Assembly (NCBI GenBank): GCA_963693035.2
Contig: CAXMMQ010000010.1
Location: 191,049-255,048 of the forward strand
Length of the DNA stretch: 64,000 nt
Origin: Lichenicoccus sp963693035
Lineage (GTDB): Bacteria; Pseudomonadota; Alphaproteobacteria; Acetobacterales; Acetobacteraceae
Direction: 5' to 3'
Below the pieces are notes generated by a model. The model was not told the DNA's origin and ran no database searches. It worked only from the letters and a program-made list of their open reading frames with translations. The translations under genes were made by a program, and so were the position numbers. Shown here one piece after another: positions 39,237 through 47,929 of this stretch (the first letter of the stretch is position 1; each line of letters starts with the position of its first letter).

Positions 39237-39941
39237 TCACGCAACCGCGACGATGCGGCCATCCCTGAGGGTGACGATGCGGTCCATGCGTCGGGCTAGC
39301 TCGGTGTTGTGCGTCGCGATCAGGCCGGCGAGGCCCTCCTCGCGGGCCACCCGCAGCAGCTCGTCGAACACCTGGTCCGCGGTCGCGACATCGAGATTGC
39401 CGGTCGGCTCGTCCGCCAGCAGCACCCGCGGACGATTGGCCAGCGCGCGGGCGATCGCGACTCGCTGCTGCTCGCCGCCGGACAGCTTGCCGGGCAGGTG
39501 GTCCATGCGGTGGCCCAGGCCGAAGGCGCGCAGCAGCCCTTCCGCCCGCACCCGCGCCGCGCGCCGCGCGCCGCCGCCGATCATCTGCGGCAGCACCACG
39601 TTCTCGAGCGCAGTGAACTCGGCGAGCAGGTGGTGGAACTGATAGACGAAGCCGATCGCGGTGCGCCGGATCGCGGTGCGCTCGCGATCGGGCAGCCGCC
39701 CGGCATCCTGGCCGTCGATCAGCACGGCGCCGTCCTGCGGCGTCTCCAGCAGGCCCGCCAGATGCAGCAGCGTGGACTTCCCGGTGCCCGACGGCGCCAC
39801 CAGCGCCACGATCTCGCCCGGCCGCAGCGACAGTTCCGCCCCCTGCAGCACCTCGAGCCGTCCGTCGCCGCTCTGGTAGCCATGGAACAACCCACGCAAC
39901 GCCAGCGGCAGCGACGACGATGACGACGCGCCCTCACTCAT
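39237..39941 (-). CDS. lolD: Lipoprotein-releasing ABC transporter ATP-binding protein
   Basis: A 234-residue ATPase that powers release of outer-membrane lipoproteins from the inner membrane to LolA. Walker A is APSGTGKSTLLHLAG (Ala replaces the more usual Gly at its start), the signature is LSGGEQQRVAIARAL, Walker B is RVLLADEPTGNLD, and the switch His lies in IATHNTELARRM. It overlaps the permease gene upstream by eight bases, so they form one operon with proS. In related genomes dnaE comes next; here accessory genes intervene. Confidence 0.95.
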   Translation of the reverse strand: MSEGASSSSSLPLALRGLFHGYQSGDGRLEVLQGAELSLRPGEIVALVAPSGTGKSTLLHLAGLLETPQDGAVLIDGQDAGRLPDRERTAIRRTAIGFVYQFHHLLAEFTALENVVLPQMIGGGARRAARVRAEGLLRAFGLGHRMDHLPGKLSGGEQQRVAIARALANRPRVLLADEPTGNLDVATADQVFDELLRVAREEGLAGLIATHNTELARRMDRIVTLRDGRIVAVA

Positions 39942-41181
39942 GGCGCAGCGCCTCCACCGGATCGGTGCGCGCCGCGCGCCAGGACGGGTACAGCGTTGCG
40001 AGCAGCGACAGCACCAGCGCCATGACGATCACCTGGATCACCTGCGGCCATTCCAGCTTGGCCGGCAGGTGCTCGAGGTAATACACCTCCGGATTGAACA
40101 GGTTGGTGCCGGTCATCGACTGCAGCGCCTGGCGGATATGCTCGATGTTGAGCGCGAACACGATGCCGAGCCCGGTGCCGAGGAGCGTTCCGGTGACGCC
40201 GACCGAGGCGCCGCACATCAGGAAGATCCGCATGATCGCACCGCGCCCGGCGCCGATGGTGCGCAGCACGGCGATGTCGCGCGTCTTGTCCTTGACCATC
40301 ATGATCAGCGACGACACCACGTTGAACGCCGCCACCAGGATGATCAGCGTCAGGATCAGGAACATCACGTTCTGCTCGACCTGCACTGCGCCGAAGAACG
40401 CGTTGTTGCTCTGCGTCCAGTCGAGCACGCGCAGCGGCTGGTCGGGCAGCGCGTCTTGGATGCGGCGCGTCACCGGCCGCACATTCTCCGCGTCGCGCGT
40501 CATCACCTGGATCAGCGACACCGCCTGCGGCATCTGGAAGAACACCTGCGCCGCGCCGAGCGGCAGGAAGGCATACGACGCGTTATAGTCGTTGACCCCC
40601 GCATCGAAGATCGCGACGACGCGGTACGCCCGCACCCGCGGCATGGTGCCGAACGCGGTGGCAGCCCCGTTCGGCGACACCAGCGTCAGGTGCGACCCGA
40701 TGGTCAGGTTGGCGCGCTCGGCCAGCGTGACCCCGATTGCGATCGCATCGTCGCCCACGAAATCGGCGAGGGAGCCGCTGATGATGTTGCCGCTGATCTC
40801 GCGCAGCCGCTGCAGGTCCGCCTGCGTCATGCCGCGTATCAGCCCGCCGGCGCTGTAGCTGCCGACGCTGAGCAGCACCTGGCCCTCGACCAGGGGTGTC
40901 GCCGACACCACGCCGTCGATGCCTGCAACCTTCTTGGACAGGACCTCGTAGTTGCGGATCGGCACGCCGGCGCCGGTGATGCTGAGATCGCCGTTCAGCC
41001 CGAGGATGCGGCTCATCAGGTCGGCCTTGAAGCCGTTCATCACCGACATCACGATGATCAGCGTGGCGACGCCGAGCGCGATGCCGATCAGCGAGAAGAT
41101 CGCGATGACCGAGACGAAACGCTCCCCGCGCCGCGCGCGCAGGTAGCGCCCGGCGATCGCCCGCTCGAAGGCGCCGAACAT
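39934..41181 (-). CDS. lolC: Lipoprotein-releasing ABC transporter permease (LolC/LolE family)
   Basis: A 415-residue inner-membrane permease with the four-helix MacB/LolCE layout: one N-terminal helix (FVSVIAIFSLIGIALGVATL), a large periplasmic domain (about 60-260), and three C-terminal helices (MFLILTLIILVAAFNVVSSL, MCGASVGVTGTLLGTGLG, VIQVIVMALVLSLLATLYPS). A single permease presumably works as a homodimer (LolF-like), as only one such gene is here. Its ATG shares one base with the proS stop, and its 3' end overlaps lolD. Confidence 0.94.
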   Translation of the reverse strand: MFGAFERAIAGRYLRARRGERFVSVIAIFSLIGIALGVATLIIVMSVMNGFKADLMSRILGLNGDLSITGAGVPIRNYEVLSKKVAGIDGVVSATPLVEGQVLLSVGSYSAGGLIRGMTQADLQRLREISGNIISGSLADFVGDDAIAIGVTLAERANLTIGSHLTLVSPNGAATAFGTMPRVRAYRVVAIFDAGVNDYNASYAFLPLGAAQVFFQMPQAVSLIQVMTRDAENVRPVTRRIQDALPDQPLRVLDWTQSNNAFFGAVQVEQNVMFLILTLIILVAAFNVVSSLIMMVKDKTRDIAVLRTIGAGRGAIMRIFLMCGASVGVTGTLLGTGLGIVFALNIEHIRQALQSMTGTNLFNPEVYYLEHLPAKLEWPQVIQVIVMALVLSLLATLYPSWRAARTDPVEALRHE

Positions 41182-42515
41182 CAGGCGGCCGGACCTGCCG
41201 CGGACACCCCGATCCTCGCCAGCGCCGCCTCGGGCGACAGCTCCGTCCGTTCGCCGGTCGCCCGGCGCTTGAGCTCGACCCGGCCGGCGGCCGCGCCGCG
41301 CGGGCCGACGATGACCTGCCAGGGATGCCCCATCAGGTCGGCATCGTTGAACTTGACGCCGGCGCGCTCGGCCCGGTCATCGAGCAGCAGCGTGTCCGGG
41401 GCTGCTGCATACAGCCGCTCGCACAGCCCGTCGCACGCCGCATCGCCCGGCTTGAGGTTGAGGATCACTGCCCTGAACGGCGCCACCGCATCCGGCCAGA
41501 TAATGCCGGCCTCATCGTGGCTCGCCTCGATGATCGCGCCGGCCAGACGCGACACGCCGATGCCGTAGCTGCCCATTTCCGGATGCAACGGGGCACCGTC
41601 GGCGCCGCTGACAGAAACCCCCATCGCCTCGGTATATTTCGTGCCGAAATAGAAGATGTGCCCGACCTCGATGCCGCGCCCCTCGCGCCTGCGCGCCACC
41701 GGCACCTCGGCCCACGCCGCCGCGTCATGCTTCTCGTCGGTGGCTGCATAGAGTGTGGTCACACGCGCAAAGAAGCCAGCGAGGGCCGCGCGGTCCTCGA
41801 GATCGACATCGCTCGACAGCCAGTCCTGCTCCTCGAGTGCCGCGTCATAGAACACGCCGCTCTCGCCGGTGGGTGCGAGGATAATGAATTCGTGGCTGAG
41901 ATTGCCGCCGATCGGCCCGGCATCGGCCACCATCGGGATTGCGGCCACGCCCAGGCGCTGGAACGTGCGCAGGTAGGCCAGCAGCATGCGCCGGTAGGTG
42001 GCGACCGCTGCGTCGTAGTCTACATCGAAACTGTAGGCATCCTTCATCAGGAACTCGCGGCCGCGCATCACGCCGAAACGTGGTCGGATCTCGTCGCGGA
42101 ATTTCCAGTGGATCTGATACAGCACCTGCGGCAGCTCGCGATACGACTTCACCGACTGGCCGAACAGGTCGGTTATCATCTCCTCGTTGGTCGGTCCGTA
42201 CAGCAGGTCACGCTCGTGCCGGTCGGCGAGGCGCAGCATCTCCGGGCCATAGGCGTCGTAGCGCCCCGAGCGGCGCCAAAGCTCGGCGGGCTGCAGGGTC
42301 GGCATCAGCACCTCCTGGGCGCCGATCGCGTCCTGCTCCTCGCGGACGATCTGGGCGATGTTGCGCAGCACCCGCAGCCCGGCCGGCAGCCACGCATAGA
42401 TGCCGGCGGCGGTCTGCCGGATCAGTCCCGCACGCAGCATCAGCCGGTGCGAGGCGATCTGCGCCTCGGCCGGGTTCTCCTTCAGGGTGGGCAGGAAGCT
42501 TCTGGACAGGCGCAT
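41181..42515 (-). CDS. proS: Prolyl-tRNA synthetase, short form without editing insertion
   Basis: A 444-residue class II synthetase that charges tRNA-Pro. Class II motifs are visible: motif 1 around LPAGLRVLRNIAQIVREE, motif 2 as QIHWKFRDEIRPRFGVMRGREF, and motif 3 in SYGIGVSRLAGAIIEA. The roughly 180-residue editing (INS) domain between motifs 2 and 3 is absent, as is normal in alphaproteobacteria. The anticodon-binding domain begins near AVILNLKPGDA. It heads a proS-lolC-lolD operon. Its upstream region holds a 17-bp inverted repeat about 180 bases before the ATG. Confidence 0.97.
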   Translation of the reverse strand: MRLSRSFLPTLKENPAEAQIASHRLMLRAGLIRQTAAGIYAWLPAGLRVLRNIAQIVREEQDAIGAQEVLMPTLQPAELWRRSGRYDAYGPEMLRLADRHERDLLYGPTNEEMITDLFGQSVKSYRELPQVLYQIHWKFRDEIRPRFGVMRGREFLMKDAYSFDVDYDAAVATYRRMLLAYLRTFQRLGVAAIPMVADAGPIGGNLSHEFIILAPTGESGVFYDAALEEQDWLSSDVDLEDRAALAGFFARVTTLYAATDEKHDAAAWAEVPVARRREGRGIEVGHIFYFGTKYTEAMGVSVSGADGAPLHPEMGSYGIGVSRLAGAIIEASHDEAGIIWPDAVAPFRAVILNLKPGDAACDGLCERLYAAAPDTLLLDDRAERAGVKFNDADLMGHPWQVIVGPRGAAAGRVELKRRATGERTELSPEAALARIGVSAAGPAA

Positions 42516-42692
42516 CGACGGACAGACCTCGGGCGGGCGGCGGACAGGGTGCCGCGGACCCTAGAGCAGGATCGGTGGTTGGGGAACGCCGACGCGAGAT
42601 GCCGCCCTCATCGCCTGGCCGCGTGTCACGAAACCGGAACGGCGCTCATGCACGTATTTCCGTCCCAAGCCCTGATTACTGTCTCCACGCAA

Positions 42693-42709
42693 ATTGTGCG
42701 TCGCACAAT
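42693..42709. promoter_or_regulatory. 17-bp perfect inverted repeat, candidate operator upstream of proS
   Basis: ATTGTGCG, one T, then CGCACAAT: a perfect dyad with 8-base arms. It lies about 180 bases upstream of proS, within AT-richer DNA that probably holds the promoter. The symmetry and position fit a dimeric regulator site; the regulator is unknown and no regulator gene is adjacent. Confidence 0.45.
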
Positions 42710-42800
42710 ACCGCAGTGCACAAGTAACGCTCGCGAGAATTCGTTATCCGAATGCATCTTTATTGGCTTGTAGGGCGTGACAAACCGCAGGCGTTTGCAT

Positions 42801-42839
42801 AAAAAAAGCCCACGCGACGACTTGGTCATCCGCGTGGGC
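42801..42839 (-). terminator. Rho-independent terminator on the minus strand
   Basis: On the minus strand, GCCCACGCG (42839-42831), a 14-base loop, then CGCGTGGGC (42816-42808), followed directly by seven T. The 9-bp GC-rich stem plus T-run is a standard intrinsic terminator, placed to end transcripts coming from DUF1467 or from a small RNA upstream. Part of the loop (CCAAGT) can also pair with ACTTGG just before the stem. Confidence 0.85.
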
Positions 42840-42866
42840 CAAGTTTAGGGAGAAAACGCTAGTCAC

Positions 42867-42898
42867 ACGGCAGGATGAGGGAGACCTCGTCCTGCCGT
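42867..42898. other. Strong RNA hairpin with a GNRA tetraloop on the plus strand
   Basis: ACGGCAGGA and TCCTGCCGT pair perfectly; inside them GAGG pairs with CCTC across a T-G wobble, leaving a GAGA tetraloop. Read as plus-strand RNA this is a continuous 14-bp hairpin; read as minus-strand RNA one C-A mismatch interrupts it. No T-run follows on either side. It may be part of a structured untranslated region or a small RNA. Confidence 0.6.
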
Positions 42899-42937
42899 TA
42901 ATGATTGCGGAAGCGGTTGCAGATAGCCAGATAAAAC

Positions 42938-42952
42938 GCATGATTATCATGC
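42938..42952. promoter_or_regulatory. 15-bp palindrome, possible regulator site
   Basis: GCATGAT, T, ATCATGC: 7-base arms around one central base, 45 bases past the stop codon of the DUF1467 gene. The ATGATTATCAT core is loosely like metal-regulator (Fur-family) sites, but the match is weak and no metal-related gene is beside it. Confidence 0.25.
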
Positions 42953-42996
42953 AAAAGTTATTGCCGACACGGCGATCATTTGGCGCCGCCTGGCTG

Positions 42997-43254
42997 CTAT
43001 CCGTCGAATGCCAGGATCCCGTGTCGAAACGATAGATAACTACTGCTGATTAATAGGTCGCAACCAATCCACAGCCCCACGGAAACCAGCGTTGTGATCA
43101 GGACGACGCGTCCGATCCGGGGCCGGCTCGGCAACCCGCGCACTCCAGAGACCTCGTCCGCCTCGGGCCGCACCTGCTGACCCAGCGGCAGCACCGCAAA
43201 CAGCGCCGTCCACCAGATCAGCACGAACAGGATGATCCCCGTGAACCAGCCCAT
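42997..43254 (-). CDS. DUF1467 family small membrane protein
   Basis: An 85-residue protein with two membrane segments: GIILFVLIWWTALFAVLPLG at the N-terminus and VVLITTLVSVGLWIGCDLLI near the C-terminus, joined by a hydrophilic loop. This is the pattern of the alphaproteobacterial DUF1467 family, found between rnj and proS in many genomes. Its function is not known. It follows rnj by only six bases and is probably cotranscribed with it. Confidence 0.9.
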   Translation of the reverse strand: MGWFTGIILFVLIWWTALFAVLPLGQQVRPEADEVSGVRGLPSRPRIGRVVLITTLVSVGLWIGCDLLISSSYLSFRHGILAFDG

Positions 43255-43260
43255 GCGGTG

Positions 43261-44907
43261 TCACACGCGCAGCAGATGCACGTCCACCATCGGGCGCTTC
43301 TGCAGCTTGCGTCCGAGGGCGCGGCGCAACGCACTGCGCGCCGCCTCCTTCAGCCCGGCCTCGTCGGCGCGCACCGCATCGGACAGTTCCGCCAGGTTCT
43401 GCGCGAAGCTCGCGGTCACACGCACGGTCTCGGCGTCGTCCGGCTCCAGCAGGCCGGGCGCGCTGACCTTGGGCGCGCCGAGGAAGCGACCGTCCTGCCC
43501 CATCACCACGCTGCCCAGCACCACGCCGTTGAACAGCATCTTGCGTCGCGCCGCCAGCACGCCGCCTTCCATCGGCAGAACACGGTTGCCGTCAAGCGCC
43601 AATTTCGCGACCGGAACGCTATCGACCACCTCGACGGCATTGCCCGACAGGCTGAGCACGTCGCCATCCTCGAGCAGCACCGGCCGCGCACCCTCCTCGC
43701 GTGCCAGCGCCGCATGCGCCGCGAGATGCCGCCACTCGCCATGCACCGGCACCGCATAGCGCGGCTTCACCAGGCCGTACAGCCGACGCAGGTCGTCGCG
43801 CGCCGCATGGCCCGAGACATGCACCATGTGGTCGGCGTCGGTCAGGACCCGCACGCCACGGCGCACCAGGTTGTCCTGCACCTGCATGATGGCGCGCTCG
43901 TTGCCGGGGATCATGCGCGACGAGAACACCACGGTGTCGCCCTCGCCGAGCGAGATGTTCGGATGGCTGTCGAGCGCGATCCGCGACATCGCCGAGCGCG
44001 GCTCGCCCTGGCTGCCGGTCACGATCATCAGCAGGTTGTCGTCCGGCACGTCGTCCGCATCCTGCTCGGACAGGAACATCGGCACGTGCTCGAGATAGCC
44101 GCAATCGCGCGCCGCCGCCTCCAGGTTGCGCAGGGACCGCCCGACCACCACCACCGACCGCCCGGCCGCCTCGGCGGCGAGCGCTATGCTCTCGACGCGG
44201 GCGACGTTGCTGGCAAAGCAGGTCACCGCGATGCGGCCGTCGATCCCGGCGACCAGGCTGGTCAGGCTGCGGCGCACATCCGCCTCCGAGCCGCTCTCGC
44301 CTTCCACCATCGCGTTGGTGCTGTCGCACACCATCGCCAGCACGCCTTCCCGACCCAGCTCGGCCAGCGCCTCGAGATCGGTGGGCGGCCCCACCAGCGG
44401 ATGCGGGTCGAGCTTCCAGTCGCCGGTATGCAGCACGATGCCGTGCCGGGTGCGCACCACCAGCGCCTGCGCCTCGGGCACCGAATGGGTCACGCTGATG
44501 AAGCGCAGGTCGAACGGGTCGAGCCGGAACGACCCGCCCTGCGGCACCACATGCAGCTTCACCTGCGACAGCAGCCCCGCCTCGCCCAGCTTGCGCCGCA
44601 GCACGGCGGCCGCGAACTGCGTCGCATAGACCGGGCAGCGCAGCCGCGGCCACAGATGCGCCACCGCCCCCAGATGGTCCTCGTGCGCGTGGGTGATCAC
44701 CAGCCCGACCAGGTCGCGGTGCCGCTCCGCGATAAAGCCCGGGTCGGGCATCAGGATGTCGACTTCCGGGCTGTCGTTGCCCGAGAAGCCGATGCCGCAA
44801 TCGACCGCCAGCCATGCACCGTCGCATCGATACAGGTTGAGATTCATGCCGATCTCGCCCGTCCCGCCCAGAGGCAGGAAGGCCAGGTCGCCGTTCAACA
44901 CATTCAT
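43261..44907 (-). CDS. rnj: Ribonuclease J
   Basis: A 548-residue metallo-beta-lactamase/beta-CASP ribonuclease with 5'-3' exonuclease and endonuclease activity in rRNA and mRNA processing. The zinc motif ITHAHEDHLGAV, the upstream LPLGGTGEIGMNLNLY, the beta-CASP motif IVTGSQGEPRSAMSRIA and the late His in VHVSGHAARDDLRRLY and PVHGEWRH are all present. It lies 12 bases after coaX and 6 before DUF1467. The order nuoN-birA-coaX-rnj is conserved in alphaproteobacteria. Confidence 0.97.
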   Translation of the reverse strand: MNVLNGDLAFLPLGGTGEIGMNLNLYRCDGAWLAVDCGIGFSGNDSPEVDILMPDPGFIAERHRDLVGLVITHAHEDHLGAVAHLWPRLRCPVYATQFAAAVLRRKLGEAGLLSQVKLHVVPQGGSFRLDPFDLRFISVTHSVPEAQALVVRTRHGIVLHTGDWKLDPHPLVGPPTDLEALAELGREGVLAMVCDSTNAMVEGESGSEADVRRSLTSLVAGIDGRIAVTCFASNVARVESIALAAEAAGRSVVVVGRSLRNLEAAARDCGYLEHVPMFLSEQDADDVPDDNLLMIVTGSQGEPRSAMSRIALDSHPNISLGEGDTVVFSSRMIPGNERAIMQVQDNLVRRGVRVLTDADHMVHVSGHAARDDLRRLYGLVKPRYAVPVHGEWRHLAAHAALAREEGARPVLLEDGDVLSLSGNAVEVVDSVPVAKLALDGNRVLPMEGGVLAARRKMLFNGVVLGSVVMGQDGRFLGAPKVSAPGLLEPDDAETVRVTASFAQNLAELSDAVRADEAGLKEAARSALRRALGRKLQKRPMVDVHLLRV

Positions 44908-44919
44908 AATTCGCCTTTT

Positions 44920-45723
44920 TTAATCGTTGGAGGTTCTGTCGGGAGGTTGCGTGGGATGCGGGTTGCGCGCCGATAGCAGGCGCAGCCCGTCCAATGTCAG
45001 TTCGGGGTCGGTCCGCTCGATTACGCTGGTGCCCTCGGCGAATAGCGGCGCCAGGCCACCGGTCGCCACCACCTTCATCGGGCTGCCGCATTCGGCGATG
45101 ATGCGGGACGCAATGCCCTCGATCAGGCCGATATAGCCCCAATAGATTCCGGATCGCATGGCCGCGATCGTGTTGCGCCCGATGATCGGACCCTGCGGAC
45201 GGCCGACTCCCATGCGCGGCAGCCGCGCGGCCGCCTGGTGCAGGGCTTCGACCGAGAGGCTGATCCCCGGCGCGATGACGCCGCCAATGTAGCAGCCTTC
45301 CTGGTCCACCACATCAAATGTCGTGGCGGTGCCGAAATCGATCACCATCAGCGGGCCGCCATAGCGCTGGTGCCCAGCCAGCCCGTTGACCAGCCGGTCC
45401 ACCCCGACCTCGGCCGGGTTGTCCATGCGGATCTCGAAGCCCCAGTCCAGCCGGGCGGACGCGATCAGCGGCTCGACATCGAACCAGTCCCGGCACAGCC
45501 GGCGCAGGTGATACAGCGCCGCTGGCACCACCGTGCCGATCACGGCGCGGTGCACCAGGGTCCGGTCGAGGCCGCTATGCCCCAGCAGGGTCAGCAGCCA
45601 AACCGCATATTCGTCGGAGGTTCGCCCGGTATCGGTGCCGATGCGCCAGATCCCGCGCCACTCGATGCCGTCATGCAGAGCAAAGACGATATTGGTATTG
45701 CCGGCATCGACGACAAGCAGCAT
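44920..45723 (-). CDS. coaX: Type III pantothenate kinase
   Basis: A 267-residue ASKHA-fold kinase for the first step of coenzyme A synthesis, ATP plus pantothenate. Signatures are VVDAGNTNIVFALHD (phosphate 1), GVDRLVNGLAGHQRYGG (substrate aspartate) and MVIDFGTATTFDVVD (phosphate 2). The start is the ATG giving MLLVVDAGN, five bases after the birA stop. The frame continues upstream as birA shadow. Unlike types I and II it is expected to be insensitive to CoA feedback. Confidence 0.97.
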   Translation of the reverse strand: MLLVVDAGNTNIVFALHDGIEWRGIWRIGTDTGRTSDEYAVWLLTLLGHSGLDRTLVHRAVIGTVVPAALYHLRRLCRDWFDVEPLIASARLDWGFEIRMDNPAEVGVDRLVNGLAGHQRYGGPLMVIDFGTATTFDVVDQEGCYIGGVIAPGISLSVEALHQAAARLPRMGVGRPQGPIIGRNTIAAMRSGIYWGYIGLIEGIASRIIAECGSPMKVVATGGLAPLFAEGTSVIERTDPELTLDGLRLLSARNPHPTQPPDRTSND

Positions 45724-45728
45724 CGGCG

Positions 45729-46496
45729 TCAGCCTCCCGAGGCCGGTGCAAGCATGACCTCGCCGGTCGAGATCCGAGCCAGCGACCCGCCGACTTCGAG
45801 CAGCAAGGTGCCATCCTCGGCGATCGACGCGAACGATCCGACGGTCTCGCCGGCCGGCGTCCGGACCGCAAGCGGCGTGCCGGGCGGATGGGCGCGCGCC
45901 AGCCAGGCCTGTCGCACCGCCTCGAACCCGTCCCGATCCAGCGCCTCGCAGCGAGCCGACAGTGCCGCGAGCAACCGGTCGGCGATGCGACGCGGCGCCG
46001 GGGTCTCGCCGAGTTCGGCGAGGCAAGCGGTCGGGCGGTCAGCCAGGTCGGGCGTGCGCGCGAGGTTGGCGCCGAAGCCGAGCACCAGCCACCCCGCATC
46101 GCTCCCGGTCGGTGGTGCGCGCTCGATCAGAATCCCTGCCAGCTTGCGCTCCCCCAGCATGACGTCGTTCGGCCATTTGAGCCGGAGCGCCTGGCCATGC
46201 CCGGGGGTCATCGCGAAGGCGTCATGCAGGGCGACCGACGCCACGAACGGCCAGACCGAGGCGCGGCCGGCCAAGCCGGCGCCGGGCCGCAGCAGCACCG
46301 ACAGTGCCAGGGCGCCCTCGGCCGCCAGCCAGCTTCGACCGCGGGTGCCGCGCCCGCGCGTCTGCGCCGCCGCCAGCACCGCAAGCCCGGCCGGCTCGCC
46401 CTTCCGCGCGCGCTCGATGCAGGTGTCGGACGTGGAGGCCAGCGTCTCGTGGCACTGCAGGCGCCAGATCCGGCCGCCGCAGCTCGGCATCGTCAC
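45729..46496 (-). CDS. birA: Biotin--[acetyl-CoA-carboxylase] ligase
   Basis: A 255-residue ligase that makes biotinyl-AMP and attaches biotin to carrier proteins. GRGTRGRSWLAAEG is the adenylate-binding loop, and LKWPNDVMLGERKLAGILIE holds the catalytic lysine region. The C-terminal SH3-like domain contains GSFASIAEDGTLLLEV. There is no N-terminal helix-turn-helix, so this is the short form that does not act as the biotin operon repressor. It overlaps the nuoN stop by four bases. Confidence 0.95.
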   Translation of the reverse strand: MTMPSCGGRIWRLQCHETLASTSDTCIERARKGEPAGLAVLAAAQTRGRGTRGRSWLAAEGALALSVLLRPGAGLAGRASVWPFVASVALHDAFAMTPGHGQALRLKWPNDVMLGERKLAGILIERAPPTGSDAGWLVLGFGANLARTPDLADRPTACLAELGETPAPRRIADRLLAALSARCEALDRDGFEAVRQAWLARAHPPGTPLAVRTPAGETVGSFASIAEDGTLLLEVGGSLARISTGEVMLAPASGG

Positions 46497-47929
46497 CTGA
46501 ACAGCACGCTGGCAGCCGCCTGGGCCGCGCTGCTGATCGGGCCGAGCACCAGGATGAACAGGCCGGTGACGAGCCCCATGCTGGCCGAAACCAGCGACAC
46601 CGAGGCGGCCGGGCGGTCGAAGGCGACGGCCGCGGCGTCGAAATACATCACCTTGACGACGCGCAGGTAGTAGTATGCGCCGATCACGCTCGACACGATG
46701 CCGACCACCACGAGCACCGGCAGCCCGGCCTGCAGCGCCGCGCTGAACACCAGCAGCTTGCCGAAGAAGCCGGACAGCGGCGGCACGCCGATCATGCTGA
46801 ACATGAAGACCGCCATCGCCAGCGCGAGGCCGGGATCGGTGCGCCCCAGCCCGGCGAGGTCGGCGATCCGCTCCACCGACCGTCCACGCCTGCGCATTGC
46901 CACGATCACCGCGAAGCTACCGGCATTCATGAACAGGTAGACCGCGAGATAGACCAGCGTGCCGCGCATCCCCGCCGGCGTCGCGGCCGCGAGCCCCATC
47001 AGCGCGTAGCCCATGTGGCCGATCGAGGAATACGCCATCAGCCGCTTGATGCTGGTCTGCGGGATCGCGGCGAGCGCGCCGAACAGCATCGATGCCATCG
47101 AGATCAGCTCGATCAGGAGCTGCCACTGGTGCGAGACGGCGCCGAACGGGCCGGCCATGACGCGCAGCAGCAGCGCGAAGGCGGCGATCTTTGGCGCCCC
47201 CGCCATGAACGACGTCACCGGCGGCGGCGCCCCCTGGTAGACGTCCGGCGTCCACATGTGGAACGGCACCGCGGAGACCTTGAACGCCAGGCCCACGATG
47301 ATGAACACGATGCCGATCACCAGCCCGGTCGGGATCTCCGCGGACGCGGCGAGCGCGGTCTGCAGGCCGCGATACTCCATCGTTCCGGCGAAGCCGAATA
47401 CCAGCGAGACGCCGTACAGCAGCAGCCCCGACGCCAGCGAGCCGAGCACGAAATATTTGAGTCCGGCCTCGGCCGAGCCGAGCCGGTCGCGGTCGAACGC
47501 GCACAGGATATAGATCGCCAGCGACTGCAGCTCGAGCCCGATATAGAGCGTCATCAGGTTCTCGCTCGACGCCATCACCATGGTGCCGACGGTCGAGAAC
47601 AGCAGCAGCACCGGGAATTCAAAGCGCCCGATGCCTTCGCGCCGGTTGTAGTCGATCGACAGGACCAGGCTGAGCGCCGCGCCGATCAGGCTGAGGATCT
47701 TCATGAAGCGCGCGAAATCGTCGCCGACGAACACCGAGTTGTAGCCGATGCCGTCGGGTGCGGCGATCACCAGGAAGCCGGTCACCACGAATGCCGCCAG
47801 CGCCAGCATCGAGCAGAGCTGCGTTGCGTCACGCCGCTGCAGCACCCCGAACACCAGGATGGCGAGCCCCGACACCGACAGCACGATCTCCGGCAGGGCG
47901 AGCGTCCAGTTCATCACCACGATCGGCAT
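46493..47929 (-). CDS. nuoN: NADH-quinone oxidoreductase subunit N
   Basis: A 478-residue antiporter-like membrane subunit (ND2 homologue) of complex I with about fourteen helices. The key charged helices are visible: SSENLMTLYIGLELQSLAIY, with the conserved Glu, and AFKVSAVPFHMWTPDVYQGA, with the conserved Lys. It belongs to the Proton_antipo_M family and has the NuoN-specific N-terminus (LPEIVLSVSGLAILVFGVLQ). Its ATG shares one base with the nuoL stop, so no nuoM gene fits between them. It is followed by birA with a four-base overlap. Confidence 0.96.
   Translation of the reverse strand: MPIVVMNWTLALPEIVLSVSGLAILVFGVLQRRDATQLCSMLALAAFVVTGFLVIAAPDGIGYNSVFVGDDFARFMKILSLIGAALSLVLSIDYNRREGIGRFEFPVLLLFSTVGTMVMASSENLMTLYIGLELQSLAIYILCAFDRDRLGSAEAGLKYFVLGSLASGLLLYGVSLVFGFAGTMEYRGLQTALAASAEIPTGLVIGIVFIIVGLAFKVSAVPFHMWTPDVYQGAPPPVTSFMAGAPKIAAFALLLRVMAGPFGAVSHQWQLLIELISMASMLFGALAAIPQTSIKRLMAYSSIGHMGYALMGLAAATPAGMRGTLVYLAVYLFMNAGSFAVIVAMRRRGRSVERIADLAGLGRTDPGLALAMAVFMFSMIGVPPLSGFFGKLLVFSAALQAGLPVLVVVGIVSSVIGAYYYLRVVKVMYFDAAAVAFDRPAASVSLVSASMGLVTGLFILVLGPISSAAQAAASVLFR

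Larger units (their letters stand above)
42516..42996. other. 481-base non-coding region between proS and the DUF1467 gene
   Basis: No convincing gene was found. The stretch is visibly richer in A and T than its neighbours. It contains an inverted repeat (42693-42709), a terminator-like hairpin with a T7 run on the minus strand (42801-42839), a second strong hairpin (42867-42898) and a 15-bp palindrome (42938-42952). It should hold the end of the rnj-DUF1467 transcript and the promoter of proS. A minus-strand open frame at 42744-42950 crosses all the hairpins and is not supported. Confidence 0.75.

Noticed and set aside
42744..42950. Small minus-strand open frame as a leader peptide (begins MIIMRFIWLSATAS)
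   Set aside because: It crosses both hairpins and the terminator, has no clear ribosome site, and has no run of one regulatory amino acid as in known attenuator leaders.
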